35,659 nt of DNA from JAVBPP01 sp031549535 (GTDB taxonomy: Bacteria; Bacillota; Clostridia; Oscillospirales; Acutalibacteraceae), in the NCBI GenBank assembly GCA_031549535.1, contig JAVBPP010000088.1, positions 1-35,659 of the forward strand. Direction: 5' to 3'. Made by a program: the position numbers and the translations under genes. How positions within the stretch are numbered: position 1 is the stretch's first letter; each line of letters opens with the position of its first letter. The notes under the pieces were generated by a model that saw nothing but the letters and a program-made list of their open reading frames with translations, did not search any database and was not told where the DNA came from. This document shows, piece after piece, positions 22,592 through 30,231 of this stretch.

Positions 22592-23014
22592 TTACATATT
22601 GTACCAAATAAATCCATATGCGTCACAATTGAAGTAAAGCAAATTTGTATTTAACTCCAGTTTCCATTCGGTATTTGTTTTGGTGGAAGTAGTTGTTCTC
22701 GGGCAGTGTGAGCCTCTTGCTATCTGTACACTTACATCTTTTTTGTAAGTGCTGGAACTACCCTCTTTATAACGAGAAATGAAGTGCACATCATGTTTGG
22801 AAGATGGCCACTTTTCATTTTGACCGGAAAAATATTTCCATGTACCTGTTACAGTTCCAGTCTCTGCTGACATTTTGTTCGTGGCCAAATAAGTATCCTT
22901 ATATTGCCCCGTTTTCAAGTCAAAGTAACTTGGGAAGTAGCCATTTACTGTAACAATAAACAAGGTGCTCATAGCAATTGCCGCTAAAACTGTAGAAATA
23001 ATTTTTCTTTTCAA
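22592..23014 (-). CDS. Small secreted two-cysteine protein, bacteriocin-like candidate
   Basis: A 140-residue protein beginning with a TTG codon (23014) that has AAGGAG 9 bases upstream; no ATG gives a complete signal peptide. Residues 1-25 are a signal peptide (KRK then a hydrophobic core ending VTVNG). The mature part is rich in Ser, Thr, Lys, Trp and Tyr, has only two cysteines (104 and 130), contains GTWKYFSG and ends GFIWYNM. This has a distant flavour of lactococcin-972-like secreted proteins, which are also encoded beside ABC immunity systems, but I cannot confirm homology. The gene is clearly more AT-rich than its neighbours, which suggests acquisition by transfer. It heads an ABC transporter operon. 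Confidence 0.7.
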   Translation of the reverse strand: MKRKIISTVLAAIAMSTLFIVTVNGYFPSYFDLKTGQYKDTYLATNKMSAETGTVTGTWKYFSGQNEKWPSSKHDVHFISRYKEGSSSTYKKDVSVQIARGSHCPRTTTSTKTNTEWKLELNTNLLYFNCDAYGFIWYNM

Positions 23015-23172
23015 TCTCAGCCACTCCTTCTAATAATTATTTTTATAATATTTTATCTGATACGTGATTACAGCCGCCCCCCTAGCCCATTTACCTCGCC
23101 TACCTTCCTATAAAATGCACCAAATTGCATAAAATAAATTTTTTTATACTATTTATGTGCAGTTTTTTATTG

Positions 23173-23190
23173 TTAGAAATGCATTTCTAA
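23173..23190. promoter_or_regulatory. 18-base palindrome, operator candidate
   Basis: TTAGAAATGCATTTCTAA is a perfect palindrome in the divergent intergenic region. A half-site TTAGAAAT recurs at 23245-23252. A dimeric repressor site for either the secreted-protein operon or nifJ is possible; no regulator is encoded next to it. Confidence 0.4.
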
Positions 23191-23299
23191 GTAAAATTAT
23201 ATATAGGGTGATTATTTTTGTCAACTCTTTTCTTTTTTTGTCACTTAGAAATTTTATTAAAACAAACTCTGTTTTTCCCAAATAAATTCCGTTTCATCA

Positions 23300-23328
23300 T
23301 TTACAACCACAAACAACAATGGTATAAT
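23300..23328 (+). promoter_or_regulatory. Promoter of nifJ
   Basis: TTTACA (23300-23305), 17-base spacer, TATAAT (23323-23328), giving a leader of about 50 bases. An excellent sigma-A match, consistent with high expression. Confidence 0.8.
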
Positions 23329-23383
23329 TTATCGAGTAGCCAAAAATATAGGATGAAACAAGAGCGAACAAGGAGGATATCAA

Positions 23384-26300
23384 ATGGCAAGAAAAAAAAG
23401 AACCATGAAGGGCAATGAGGCTGCGGCGTACGTTTCTTATGCGTTTACCGAGGTAGCCGCGATTTACCCCATCACTCCCTCGTCCGACATGGCGGAGTTC
23501 ACTGACCAGATGGCGGCGAACGGAACGAAAAATATTTTCGGACAAACTGTCCGCGTGGCGGAAATGCAGTCCGAAGCGGGCGCGGCGGGCGCTGTGCACG
23601 GTTCCCTTGCGGCCGGCGCACTCACCACAACCTACACTGCATCCCAGGGACTTCTTTTGATGATTCCCAACATGTATAAAATCGCGGGCGAGCTGCTGCC
23701 GAACGTCATTGACGTTTCCGCGCGCTGCGTTGCCTCCCATGCGCTGAACATCTTCGGCGACCATTCCGACGTTTACGCCTGCCGCCAGACAGGCTATGCC
23801 CAGCTTTGCGCGGGCAACGTGCAGGAGGTTATGGATTTGGGCGCGGTGGCCCACCTTTCCACCATCAAGAGCCGCATCCCCTTCCTGCATTTCTTTGACG
23901 GGTTCCGCACCTCTCACGAAATTCAGAAAATTGAAGTTTGGGATTATGACGAGCTGAAGGCCATGACGGATATGGAAGCTGTCAATGACTTCCGCCGCCG
24001 TGCGCTGAACCCGGAGCACCCCGTGCTGCGCGGCAGCGCCCAGAACCCCGACATTTTCTTCCAGGCCCGTGAGGCCTGCAACCCCTATTATGAGGACGTT
24101 GTCGGCGTAACCGAGAATTATATGAACGAGGTCAACAAGCGCATCGGTACAAACTACGGCCTGTTCAACTATTACGGCGCTCCGGATGCCGATAAGGTCA
24201 TTATCGCCATGGGTTCCGTGTGCGATACCATTGAAGAGACCATCGACTATCTGAACGCAAACGGCGAGAAGGTCGGCTTAATTAAGGTTCGCCTGTACCG
24301 CCCCTTCTCTGTCAAGCATCTGCTTGACGTAATGCCGAAATCCGTCAAGAGCATTTCTGTTTTGGATCGCACCAAGGAGCCAGGCGCACTGGGCGAGCCG
24401 CTGTATCTTGACGTTGTCGCCGCGCTGCGCGACAGTGAGTTTGCGAATATCCCGGTCTTTGGCGGGCGCTACGGCCTGGGCTCCAAGGATACCAATCCCA
24501 GCGCGATTATTCCCGTATACCGCAACATGGCGGCTGCGGAGCCGAAAAAGCGCTTTACCCTGGCCATTGAGGACGATGTAACCTACCTCTCCCTCGCTGC
24601 AAACGAGAACCCGAACACCACGCCGGAGGGCACACGCTGCTGTAAATTCTGGGGTCTGGGTTCCGACGGCACCGTCGGCGCGAGCCAGAACGCCATTAAA
24701 ATCATCGGCGACAATACCGACATGTACGCACAGGGTTATTCCGCCTATGACTCCAAAAAGTCCGGCGGCTACACGATTTCCCACCTGCGTTTCGGCAAGC
24801 AGCCGATTAAGTCCACCTATTACATCAACAAGGCGGACTATGTGGCCTGCCACAACCCCTCTTATGTGGATAAATACCCCATCGTAGAGGACCTCAACGA
24901 GGGCGGCACCTTCCTGCTCAACTGCTCTTGGAACGCCCAGGAGCTGGACGCCAACCTGCCCGCTTCCATGAAGCGCTATATTGCCGAGAAAAACATTAAG
25001 ATGTATACCATCGACGCAACCCACATCGCCAAAGAGCTCGGCTTGGGCGGCAGAATCAACACCATTTTGCAGGCCGCATTCTTTAAGCTTGCGGACATCA
25101 TCCCGGCTGAAAAAGCTGTGGAGCTGATGAAGGCCGCCGCGAAAAAATCTTATGGCTCCAAGGGCGATAAGATTGTGCAGATGAACTACGACGCCATTGA
25201 CTCGGGCGTTTCCGGCATCAAGGCTGTGGACATCCCCGCCGCCTGGGCGAGTGCAGCGGACAATGCAGCCGCCGCCGAGGCACATTCCGACCGCGCCGAT
25301 TTGAAGAAGTTTGTCAACGAGGTGCTGAATCCCGTCACTGCGCAGCAGGGCGACAAGCTGCCTGTTTCCATTTTCAAGGATACGGCAGACGGCACCTTCC
25401 CGCAGGGCTCCGCCGCCTTTGAAAAGCGCGGCATCGCCGTGGATACCCCCTGCTGGGTTCCGGAAAACTGCATCCAGTGTAACTTCTGCTCCTACGTTTG
25501 CCCGCACGCGGTTATCCGCCCCTACGCACTGACCGCCGAGGAAGCCGCAAACGCACCCGCAGGCATGAAGAAGACCGCCATGACCGGCATTGCGGGCATG
25601 GAATTCACCATGGGCATCTCCGTTTTGGACTGCACGGGCTGCGGCTCCTGCGCCAATGTTTGCCCGGGCAAGAAGGGCGAAAAAGCGCTTGTCATGAAGC
25701 CGCTGGAGAGCCAGCTGGGCGAGCAGGAAAATTACAGCTATGCCTTTGACCTCCCGGTAAAGCCGGAGGTAAACGAAAAATTCAAGGCCGGCACTGTCAA
25801 GGGCAGCCAGTTTAAGCAACCGCTGCTTGAGTTCTCCGGCGCCTGCGCGGGCTGCGGCGAAACGCCTTACGCCAAGCTTGCAACGCAGCTGTTCGGCGAC
25901 AGAATGTATATTGCAAACGCAACGGGCTGCTCCTCCATCTGGGGCGGCAGCGCACCGAGCACCCCTTACACGGTCAACAAGGAAGGCAAAGGCCCGGCGT
26001 GGGCAAACTCCCTGTTTGAGGACAACGCGGAATACGGCTACGGCATGCACCTGAGTGTCACCGCCCGCCGCAACCGTTTGGCCACCATCATGGAGACCTT
26101 TGCGAACAACGACTCCCCCGCAGAGTGGGGCTTGAAAGCCGCCGCCAGCGAATGGCTCGCCGGCAAGGACGATGCGGAAGCCTCCAAAGCTGCTGCGCCC
26201 AAGCTTGTTGCGGCGCTGGAAAAGGCCAATACCGAATGCGGCAGCTGCGGCTGTGAATGGGATGCGCTCTACAAAGAGGCTCTTGTCGAAAAAGACGTAT

Positions 26301-26971
26301 TTGTGAAAAAATCCTTCTGGATGTTCGGCGGCGACGGCTGGGCCTATGACATCGGCTTCGGCGGCTTGGATCACGTAATCGCGCAGAACGAAGATGTCAA
26401 CCTGCTGGTCTTTGATACGGAAGTCTACTCCAACACCGGCGGCCAGGCATCCAAATCCACACCCACCGGCGCAGTGGCCAAGTTTGCGGCCTCCGGCAAG
26501 GTTGTAAAGAAGAAGGATCTCGCGCAAATTGCCATGTCCTACGGCTATGTCTATGTGGCGCAGGTGGCCATGGGTGCGGACTATAACCAGTGCATCAAAG
26601 CCTTCCAGGAGGCGGAGAGCTATCCGGGCCCGTCCATCATCATTGCATACGCCCCCTGTATCAACCACGGCATCAAGGGCGGCATGGGCGTGAATATGAC
26701 GGAGGAGAAGAACGCGGTGGCCTCCGGCTACTGGCACAACTTCCGCTTTGACCCGCGCCTTTCTGAAGACGGCAAGAACCCCTTCCAGCTGGACAGCAAG
26801 GCACCCAGCGCAAGCTACCTCGACTTTATTAAGAACGAAGTGCGTTATTCCTCCCTCATGCGCGCCTTCCCCGAAAAGGCGGAGGTTCTGTTTGAGCAGT
26901 CCGCAGCCTATGCGGCGGAGAAATACCAGCACCTCGACCGGATGCAGCGTTTGTACGCGCCGGAAGAATAA
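23384..26971 (+). CDS. nifJ: Pyruvate:ferredoxin (flavodoxin) oxidoreductase, single chain
   Basis: A 1195-residue homodimeric PFOR that converts pyruvate and CoA to acetyl-CoA, CO2 and reduced ferredoxin, the central step of clostridial fermentation. All domains are fused in the usual order. The N-terminal domain has YPITPSSDMAE; a gamma-type domain and a CoA-binding region follow. The ferredoxin-like domain has two 4Fe-4S motifs (CIQCNFCSYVCPH near residue 696 and CTGCGSCANVCPG near 750). The C-terminal TPP domain has CAGCGETPY near 822, a proximal cluster cysteine near residue 945 and GDGWAYDIGFGG near 983. GGAGG lies 7 bases before the ATG. Length is normal. It is monocistronic, with a strong promoter and terminator. 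Confidence 0.97.
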   Translation: MARKKRTMKGNEAAAYVSYAFTEVAAIYPITPSSDMAEFTDQMAANGTKNIFGQTVRVAEMQSEAGAAGAVHGSLAAGALTTTYTASQGLLLMIPNMYKIAGELLPNVIDVSARCVASHALNIFGDHSDVYACRQTGYAQLCAGNVQEVMDLGAVAHLSTIKSRIPFLHFFDGFRTSHEIQKIEVWDYDELKAMTDMEAVNDFRRRALNPEHPVLRGSAQNPDIFFQAREACNPYYEDVVGVTENYMNEVNKRIGTNYGLFNYYGAPDADKVIIAMGSVCDTIEETIDYLNANGEKVGLIKVRLYRPFSVKHLLDVMPKSVKSISVLDRTKEPGALGEPLYLDVVAALRDSEFANIPVFGGRYGLGSKDTNPSAIIPVYRNMAAAEPKKRFTLAIEDDVTYLSLAANENPNTTPEGTRCCKFWGLGSDGTVGASQNAIKIIGDNTDMYAQGYSAYDSKKSGGYTISHLRFGKQPIKSTYYINKADYVACHNPSYVDKYPIVEDLNEGGTFLLNCSWNAQELDANLPASMKRYIAEKNIKMYTIDATHIAKELGLGGRINTILQAAFFKLADIIPAEKAVELMKAAAKKSYGSKGDKIVQMNYDAIDSGVSGIKAVDIPAAWASAADNAAAAEAHSDRADLKKFVNEVLNPVTAQQGDKLPVSIFKDTADGTFPQGSAAFEKRGIAVDTPCWVPENCIQCNFCSYVCPHAVIRPYALTAEEAANAPAGMKKTAMTGIAGMEFTMGISVLDCTGCGSCANVCPGKKGEKALVMKPLESQLGEQENYSYAFDLPVKPEVNEKFKAGTVKGSQFKQPLLEFSGACAGCGETPYAKLATQLFGDRMYIANATGCSSIWGGSAPSTPYTVNKEGKGPAWANSLFEDNAEYGYGMHLSVTARRNRLATIMETFANNDSPAEWGLKAAASEWLAGKDDAEASKAAAPKLVAALEKANTECGSCGCEWDALYKEALVEKDVFVKKSFWMFGGDGWAYDIGFGGLDHVIAQNEDVNLLVFDTEVYSNTGGQASKSTPTGAVAKFAASGKVVKKKDLAQIAMSYGYVYVAQVAMGADYNQCIKAFQEAESYPGPSIIIAYAPCINHGIKGGMGVNMTEEKNAVASGYWHNFRFDPRLSEDGKNPFQLDSKAPSASYLDFIKNEVRYSSLMRAFPEKAEVLFEQSAAYAAEKYQHLDRMQRLYAPEE

Positions 26972-26983
26972 AACAACCCATTA

Positions 26984-27020
26984 CGACCGGGAGAGCGCTT
27001 GCTTTCCCGGTCGATGTTTT
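26984..27020 (+). terminator. Terminator after nifJ
   Basis: CGACCGGGA and TCCCGGTCG (26984-26992 with 27005-27013) form a 9-bp stem followed by ATGTTTTC. The U-run is short but the stem is strong. Confidence 0.75.
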
Positions 27021-27035
27021 CTGGGAGGTCTTTCT

Positions 27036-27446
27036 ATGACAACGATTGAAACGGAACGTTTAATTTTGCGGCATTTTGCAATCTCCGATGCATCGGCAAT
27101 GTTTCAGAACTGGGCAAATGATGCGGAAGTTGTCCGCTTCATGCCATATACAGTTTGCAATACTTTGGAAGAAACACAAAAGCGTATCGAAGAATGGCTT
27201 GCGTATTTTCAAGAAGCCGCAGCAAATTCTTGGGAATTATTTGCAATTGAATTAAAATCCATTGGAGAAGTAATCGGGACAATTGATTTTGCGGAAACAG
27301 ACCGGGAAGCGCGCGCCGCGGAGGTTGGGTATCAACTCGGTAAGCAGTGGTGGGGTAAAGGATATGCTGCGGAAGCGTTGCGCGCATTACTAAAATATTG
27401 TTTTGAAACAATAGGTTTAATACCACAATATCCAAATAAAGCGTAG
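27036..27446 (+). pseudogene. GNAT N-acetyltransferase, N-terminal part, disrupted by a 105-base insertion
   Basis: This codes for 136 residues beginning MTTIETERLILRHFAISDA, a RimJ/RimL-type GNAT start, and includes the beta-4/acetyl-CoA-binding region GYQLGKQWWGKGYAAEAL. After CFETIG the sequence turns to an unrelated LIPQYPNKA tail and a TAG. The missing piece of the fold (INRVWADHDVRNPNSGKV) resumes in the same frame exactly 105 bases later at 27519. The gene therefore seems to be one acetyltransferase interrupted by a small element carrying in-frame stops. GGGAGG lies 8 bases before the ATG. The N-terminal part alone lacks the C-terminal strands and is unlikely to be active. Confidence 0.72.
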
Positions 27447-27506
27447 ATAAAAAATCTGCGAAAAAGCCATACAGCAAAGCTTTCCCTTGATTTTTTATGA
27501 CGCTTT
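27438..27506. mobile_element. Short inverted-repeat insertion (MITE-like) in the GNAT gene
   Basis: Near-terminal inverted repeats AAAGCGTAGATAAAAAATC (27438-27456) and GATTTTTTATGACGCTTT (27489-27506) match with a single-base offset and enclose 32 bases. The whole insertion, judged from where acetyltransferase coding stops and resumes, is about 105 bases (27414-27518), flanked by similar ATAGGT/ATTGGT sequences. There is no coding capacity for a transposase, as expected for a non-autonomous element or an old scar. Confidence 0.6.
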
Positions 27507-27509
27507 CTA

Positions 27510-28082
27510 ATGGAGATTGGTATAAATCGTGTTTGGGCTGATCATGATGTGCGCAATCCTAATTCTGGGAAAGTGATGCAAAAATCCGGTATGCTGTATG
27601 AGGGCATTTCACGTCAATGTAAAATACGGCGCGGGGAATTGGTAAGCCGTGTACATTATGCCATTCTTGCCGAAGAATATTACAACAGCACAAACAACAC
27701 CAACTATGTTACGCCCCGCTATGTCCGTATCCAGACGCGGGAGTGCGCCTACTTAACAGGAAAACCGCGGGGTATTTTCGCATCTGTACATAAACTGATG
27801 GAAGCCGGTAAACTGACGGATGATGAAGTAAAACAATTTCATTATATCGACCACCACTGGTTTCAGCGCGAATTACCAAACCCGCCGTTTTACGATGACG
27901 ACAAGCCCGGAAAGCCAATCACCTGGTTCAAGACCGCAACAACAGCGCACATGCGCAATATGCTGCAACCGTTACTGGATATGCTGGACAGAAATCATGA
28001 GCCGTATGATGTGGTCTATACGAACTTCCCCGGAAAAATCGTTTATGAGGATACCTGGCAGGTTGCTGTGCTGGATTATTAA
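27510..28082 (+). pseudogene. GNAT C-terminal part fused to a small conserved domain
   Basis: In frame with the upstream fragment. The first 50 residues (INRVWADHDVRNPNSGKV, GMLYEG, VHYAILAEEYY) are the C-terminal part of a RimJ/RimL-type acetyltransferase. The remaining 130 or so (starting PRYVRIQTRECAYLTGKPRG, then PPFYDDD, ITWFK and PGKIVYED) resemble small stand-alone proteins of Clostridia of unknown function. The original gene thus seems to have encoded a fusion of about 310 residues. The ATG at 27510 has no ribosome site and lies in the insertion, so translation is doubtful. It may be a remnant; expression of the second domain alone cannot be excluded. Confidence 0.65.
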
Positions 28083-28091
28083 AATAGCGGA

Positions 28092-28120
28092 TTTACAACT
28101 GCACATAACCATGCTAGAAT
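28092..28120 (+). promoter_or_regulatory. Promoter of the ThuA-like/oxidoreductase pair
   Basis: TTTACA (28092-28097), 17-base spacer, TAGAAT (28115-28120), start near 28127, 18 bases before the ATG at 28145. Confidence 0.75.
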
Positions 28121-28144
28121 GGGTCTTGGAAAGGGGCGAAACAC

Positions 28145-28867
28145 ATGAAACAGGCGTTGATTTTATGGGGCGGCTGGGACGGGCACGAGCCGGATAAGGT
28201 CGCCAGGCGGTTTCAAGGCATTTTGGAGCAGGAAGGTTTTTCTGTTCAGGTGACGGATAAGGACAAGGTGCTCAAGGATTTGGATGCCTTGAAGGCGCTG
28301 GATTTGATTGTCCCCGTTGTTACGGGCGGCAAAATTAAATCCGAACTGACAAAAAACATTGCCCTTGCCGTTGGTAGCGGCGTTGGGCTGGCGGGCTGCC
28401 ACGGCGGCATGTGCGACTCGTTCCGTGAGGATACCGAGTGGCAGTTTATGACCGGCGGGCAGTGGGTGAGCCACCCCGGCGGAGACGGTGTGGAGTACCG
28501 TGTGAACATCATCCCGGGTTCTGACCCACTGGTGGAGGGGCTTTCGGATTTCACCATCCGCAGTGAGCACTATTATCTGCATGTTGACCCGGCCAACAAG
28601 GTGCTGGCCACCACACGCTTCCCGAACATCAATTATTATCACAGCGCCAACCCGCCCTGCGATATGCCCGTAATCTGGACGCGCATGTGGGGCTGCGGGC
28701 GTGTGTTTTATAATTCACTCGGCCACCACGACGATGTGTTCGACCAGGCCTTTGCGGCACAGGAGCTCATGCGGCGCGGGATGTTATGGGCAGCCGAGGG
28801 CAAGGCCTACACCCTGGATAACGGCCTGACAGATGAAAAATATCTTAATAATGCGAAAATGTATTAA
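28145..28867 (+). CDS. ThuA-like domain protein
   Basis: A 240-residue soluble protein of the ThuA/trehalose-utilisation glutamine-amidotransferase-like fold. It has LILWGGWDGHEP at the start, VGLAGCHGGMCDSF in the position of the amidotransferase nucleophile elbow (GCHGG; no classical catalytic Cys-His-Glu triad is evident), and SEHYYLHVDP and ARMWGCGRVFYNSLGHHD-like blocks (residues about 135-200). ThuA-like proteins are commonly encoded with Gfo/Idh/MocA dehydrogenases in sugar or inositol-type catabolism, and one follows here. AAAGGGG lies 8 bases before the ATG. The biochemical role of ThuA proteins is still unclear. Confidence 0.9.
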   Translation: MKQALILWGGWDGHEPDKVARRFQGILEQEGFSVQVTDKDKVLKDLDALKALDLIVPVVTGGKIKSELTKNIALAVGSGVGLAGCHGGMCDSFREDTEWQFMTGGQWVSHPGGDGVEYRVNIIPGSDPLVEGLSDFTIRSEHYYLHVDPANKVLATTRFPNINYYHSANPPCDMPVIWTRMWGCGRVFYNSLGHHDDVFDQAFAAQELMRRGMLWAAEGKAYTLDNGLTDEKYLNNAKMY

Positions 28868-28870
28868 AGC

Positions 28871-28979
28871 GTTTGAAAGAAAATCTTTCAAACAGGAAGT
28901 TTTGTGCTTTTCGGCTGGGATTGATAGCCGAAATCGCCTGCGGGCGACCGCACAAAACTTCTACCGGCTTCTGAAAGGA
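28871..28979 (+). ncRNA. Candidate structured cis-regulatory RNA or structured repeat, copy B
   Basis: Same architecture as the minus-strand copy at 3568-3676. Hairpin GTTTGAAAGA/TCTTTCAAAC (28871-28880, 28884-28893). Closing stem GAAGTTTTGTGC/GCACAAAACTTC (28896-28907, 28950-28961). Inner hairpin TTTCGGCT/AGCCGAAA with loop GGGATTGAT (28909-28933). A CGCC/GGCG hairpin (28935-28946), and the tail ACCGGCTTCTGAAAGGA carrying the ribosome site of the next gene. Relative to copy A, one A-T pair is flipped to T-A in the first hairpin and one A-T pair is replaced by G-C in the inner hairpin; loops and joining strands are identical. The structure thus appears to be under selection or copied as a structured unit. 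Confidence 0.72.
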
Positions 28980-28990
28980 TGGGCATAAAA

Positions 28991-30097
28991 ATGGCTAAAA
29001 CAAAAATTGGCTTTGTCGGCGTGGGCAACATCAGCGGTATTTACTTTGAAAACATCACCAAGCGCTTTACGGATCTGGAAATTGCGGGCATCTGCGACCT
29101 GATTCCGGAGAAGGCGGAGCGTGCCGCAAAAAAATACGGCATCAAAAAAATTTATAAGGATATGCACGAGCTGTTTGCTGACCCGCAGGTGGATATTGTG
29201 CTGAACATCACGCGCCCCTATGAGCATTATGATGTCTCCCTCGCGGCGTTGCAGGCGGGCAAGCATGTATACTGCGAAAAACCGCTGGCCGTGACCATAG
29301 AGGAGGGTAAGGCGCTCACCCAATTGGCAAAGGAAAAAAATCTCTATCTTGGCGGCGCACCGGATACTTTTTTGGGTGCGGGCATCCAAACCAGCCGTGC
29401 GCTGATTGAGCAGGGCGCCATCGGCAGACCCATTGGCGCGGCGGCGTTTATGATTTGCCACGGCCATGAAACCTGGCATCCGGATCCGGAGTTTTATTAC
29501 AAACGCGGCGGCGGCCCAATGTTTGACATGGGGCCTTACTACCTCACCGCTTTGGTCAATCTACTCGGCCCCGTGGAAAGCGTCTGCGGCATGACGAACA
29601 TCAGCTTCCCCCAGCGCACGATTACCAGCGAGCCGCTGAACGGAACAGTAATTGACGTGGATGTTCCCACCCATATCACCGCCTCCCTGCGCTTTGCCAG
29701 CGGGGCAGTCGGCACAATTTTCACTACCTTTGATGTGCATTACACCAACGGCGCCAGGCTGGAGGTCTACGGCTCCGACGGCACACTTACCGTGCCCGAC
29801 CCGAACGGCTTCTCCGGCGACATCGGCCTACTGGGGGCGGGCAAACGCCGCTATAAAAAGCAGGGCTACCAGTTCCGCTATGAAAACAACAGCCGCGCGC
29901 TGGGCCTTGCCGACATGGCAAAGGCCATTCAAAGCGGGCGCCAGGCGCGCGCAAACAGCGACATGACCTATCACGTTTTGGAAATTATGTGCGCCATTCA
30001 CACGGCGGCAAAAGAAAAACGCGAGGTGAAAATCGAATCCACCTTCGCGCTGCAACCGCTCATGCCGGCAGATTTGCCGGAGGGGAAGTTGGATTAG
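28991..30097 (+). CDS. Gfo/Idh/MocA-family oxidoreductase
   Basis: A 368-residue NAD(P)-dependent dehydrogenase acting on sugars, inositols or related polyols. It has the N-terminal Rossmann motif GFVGVGNISG (residues 6-15), the conserved YCEKPLAVT block near residue 98, and a C-terminal alpha/beta domain with GGGPMFDMGPYYLTALVNLLG that lines the substrate site. I prefer the ATG at 28991 (MAKTKIG): AAAGGA lies 11 bases upstream, whereas the ATG at 28979 abuts it. The same spacing is seen for the other gene behind this leader element. It follows the ThuA-like gene and is separated from it only by the structured element, so is probably co-transcribed and controlled at translation. Confidence 0.92.
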   Translation: MAKTKIGFVGVGNISGIYFENITKRFTDLEIAGICDLIPEKAERAAKKYGIKKIYKDMHELFADPQVDIVLNITRPYEHYDVSLAALQAGKHVYCEKPLAVTIEEGKALTQLAKEKNLYLGGAPDTFLGAGIQTSRALIEQGAIGRPIGAAAFMICHGHETWHPDPEFYYKRGGGPMFDMGPYYLTALVNLLGPVESVCGMTNISFPQRTITSEPLNGTVIDVDVPTHITASLRFASGAVGTIFTTFDVHYTNGARLEVYGSDGTLTVPDPNGFSGDIGLLGAGKRRYKKQGYQFRYENNSRALGLADMAKAIQSGRQARANSDMTYHVLEIMCAIHTAAKEKREVKIESTFALQPLMPADLPEGKLD

Positions 30098-30148
30098 TGC
30101 CAATGGCATCTTGATACCTTTCATATAAGTTTCGGCCGGTATAACACC

Positions 30149-30183
30149 AAGCCCCGCGGCGATTGACCTTCGCCGCGGGGCTT
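30149..30183. terminator. GC-rich hairpin between convergent genes
   Basis: AAGCCCCGCGGCG and CGCCGCGGGGCTT form a perfect 13-bp stem with a 9-base loop, located between the convergent oxidoreductase and surface-protein genes. Neither strand has a clean T-run directly after it, so a bidirectional terminator is likely but not certain. Confidence 0.7.
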
Positions 30184-30231
30184 GTGCGCGTAATTGGGTT
30201 TTTATAGTCAAATGCTAATATATAAATATCC

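Larger units (their letters stand above)
23015..23383. other. AT-rich intergenic region between divergent genes
   Basis: This 369-base region separates the secreted-protein gene (minus) and nifJ (plus). It is markedly AT-rich. It contains an 18-base perfect palindrome (23173-23190), a repeated half-site TTAGAAAT at 23245-23252 and the nifJ promoter at 23300-23328. A GC-richer patch lies at about 23070-23100. No open frame of convincing quality and no RNA gene was seen. A minus-strand promoter must exist for the secreted-protein gene, but no single best match stands out. Confidence 0.6.

Noticed and set aside
24278..26932. 884-codon open frame antisense to nifJ
   Set aside because: It lies entirely within the unmistakable PFOR coding sequence, has no recognisable domain and an odd Val/Gly/Ala/His-rich composition. 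It arises from the codon bias of a GC-rich, highly expressed gene.
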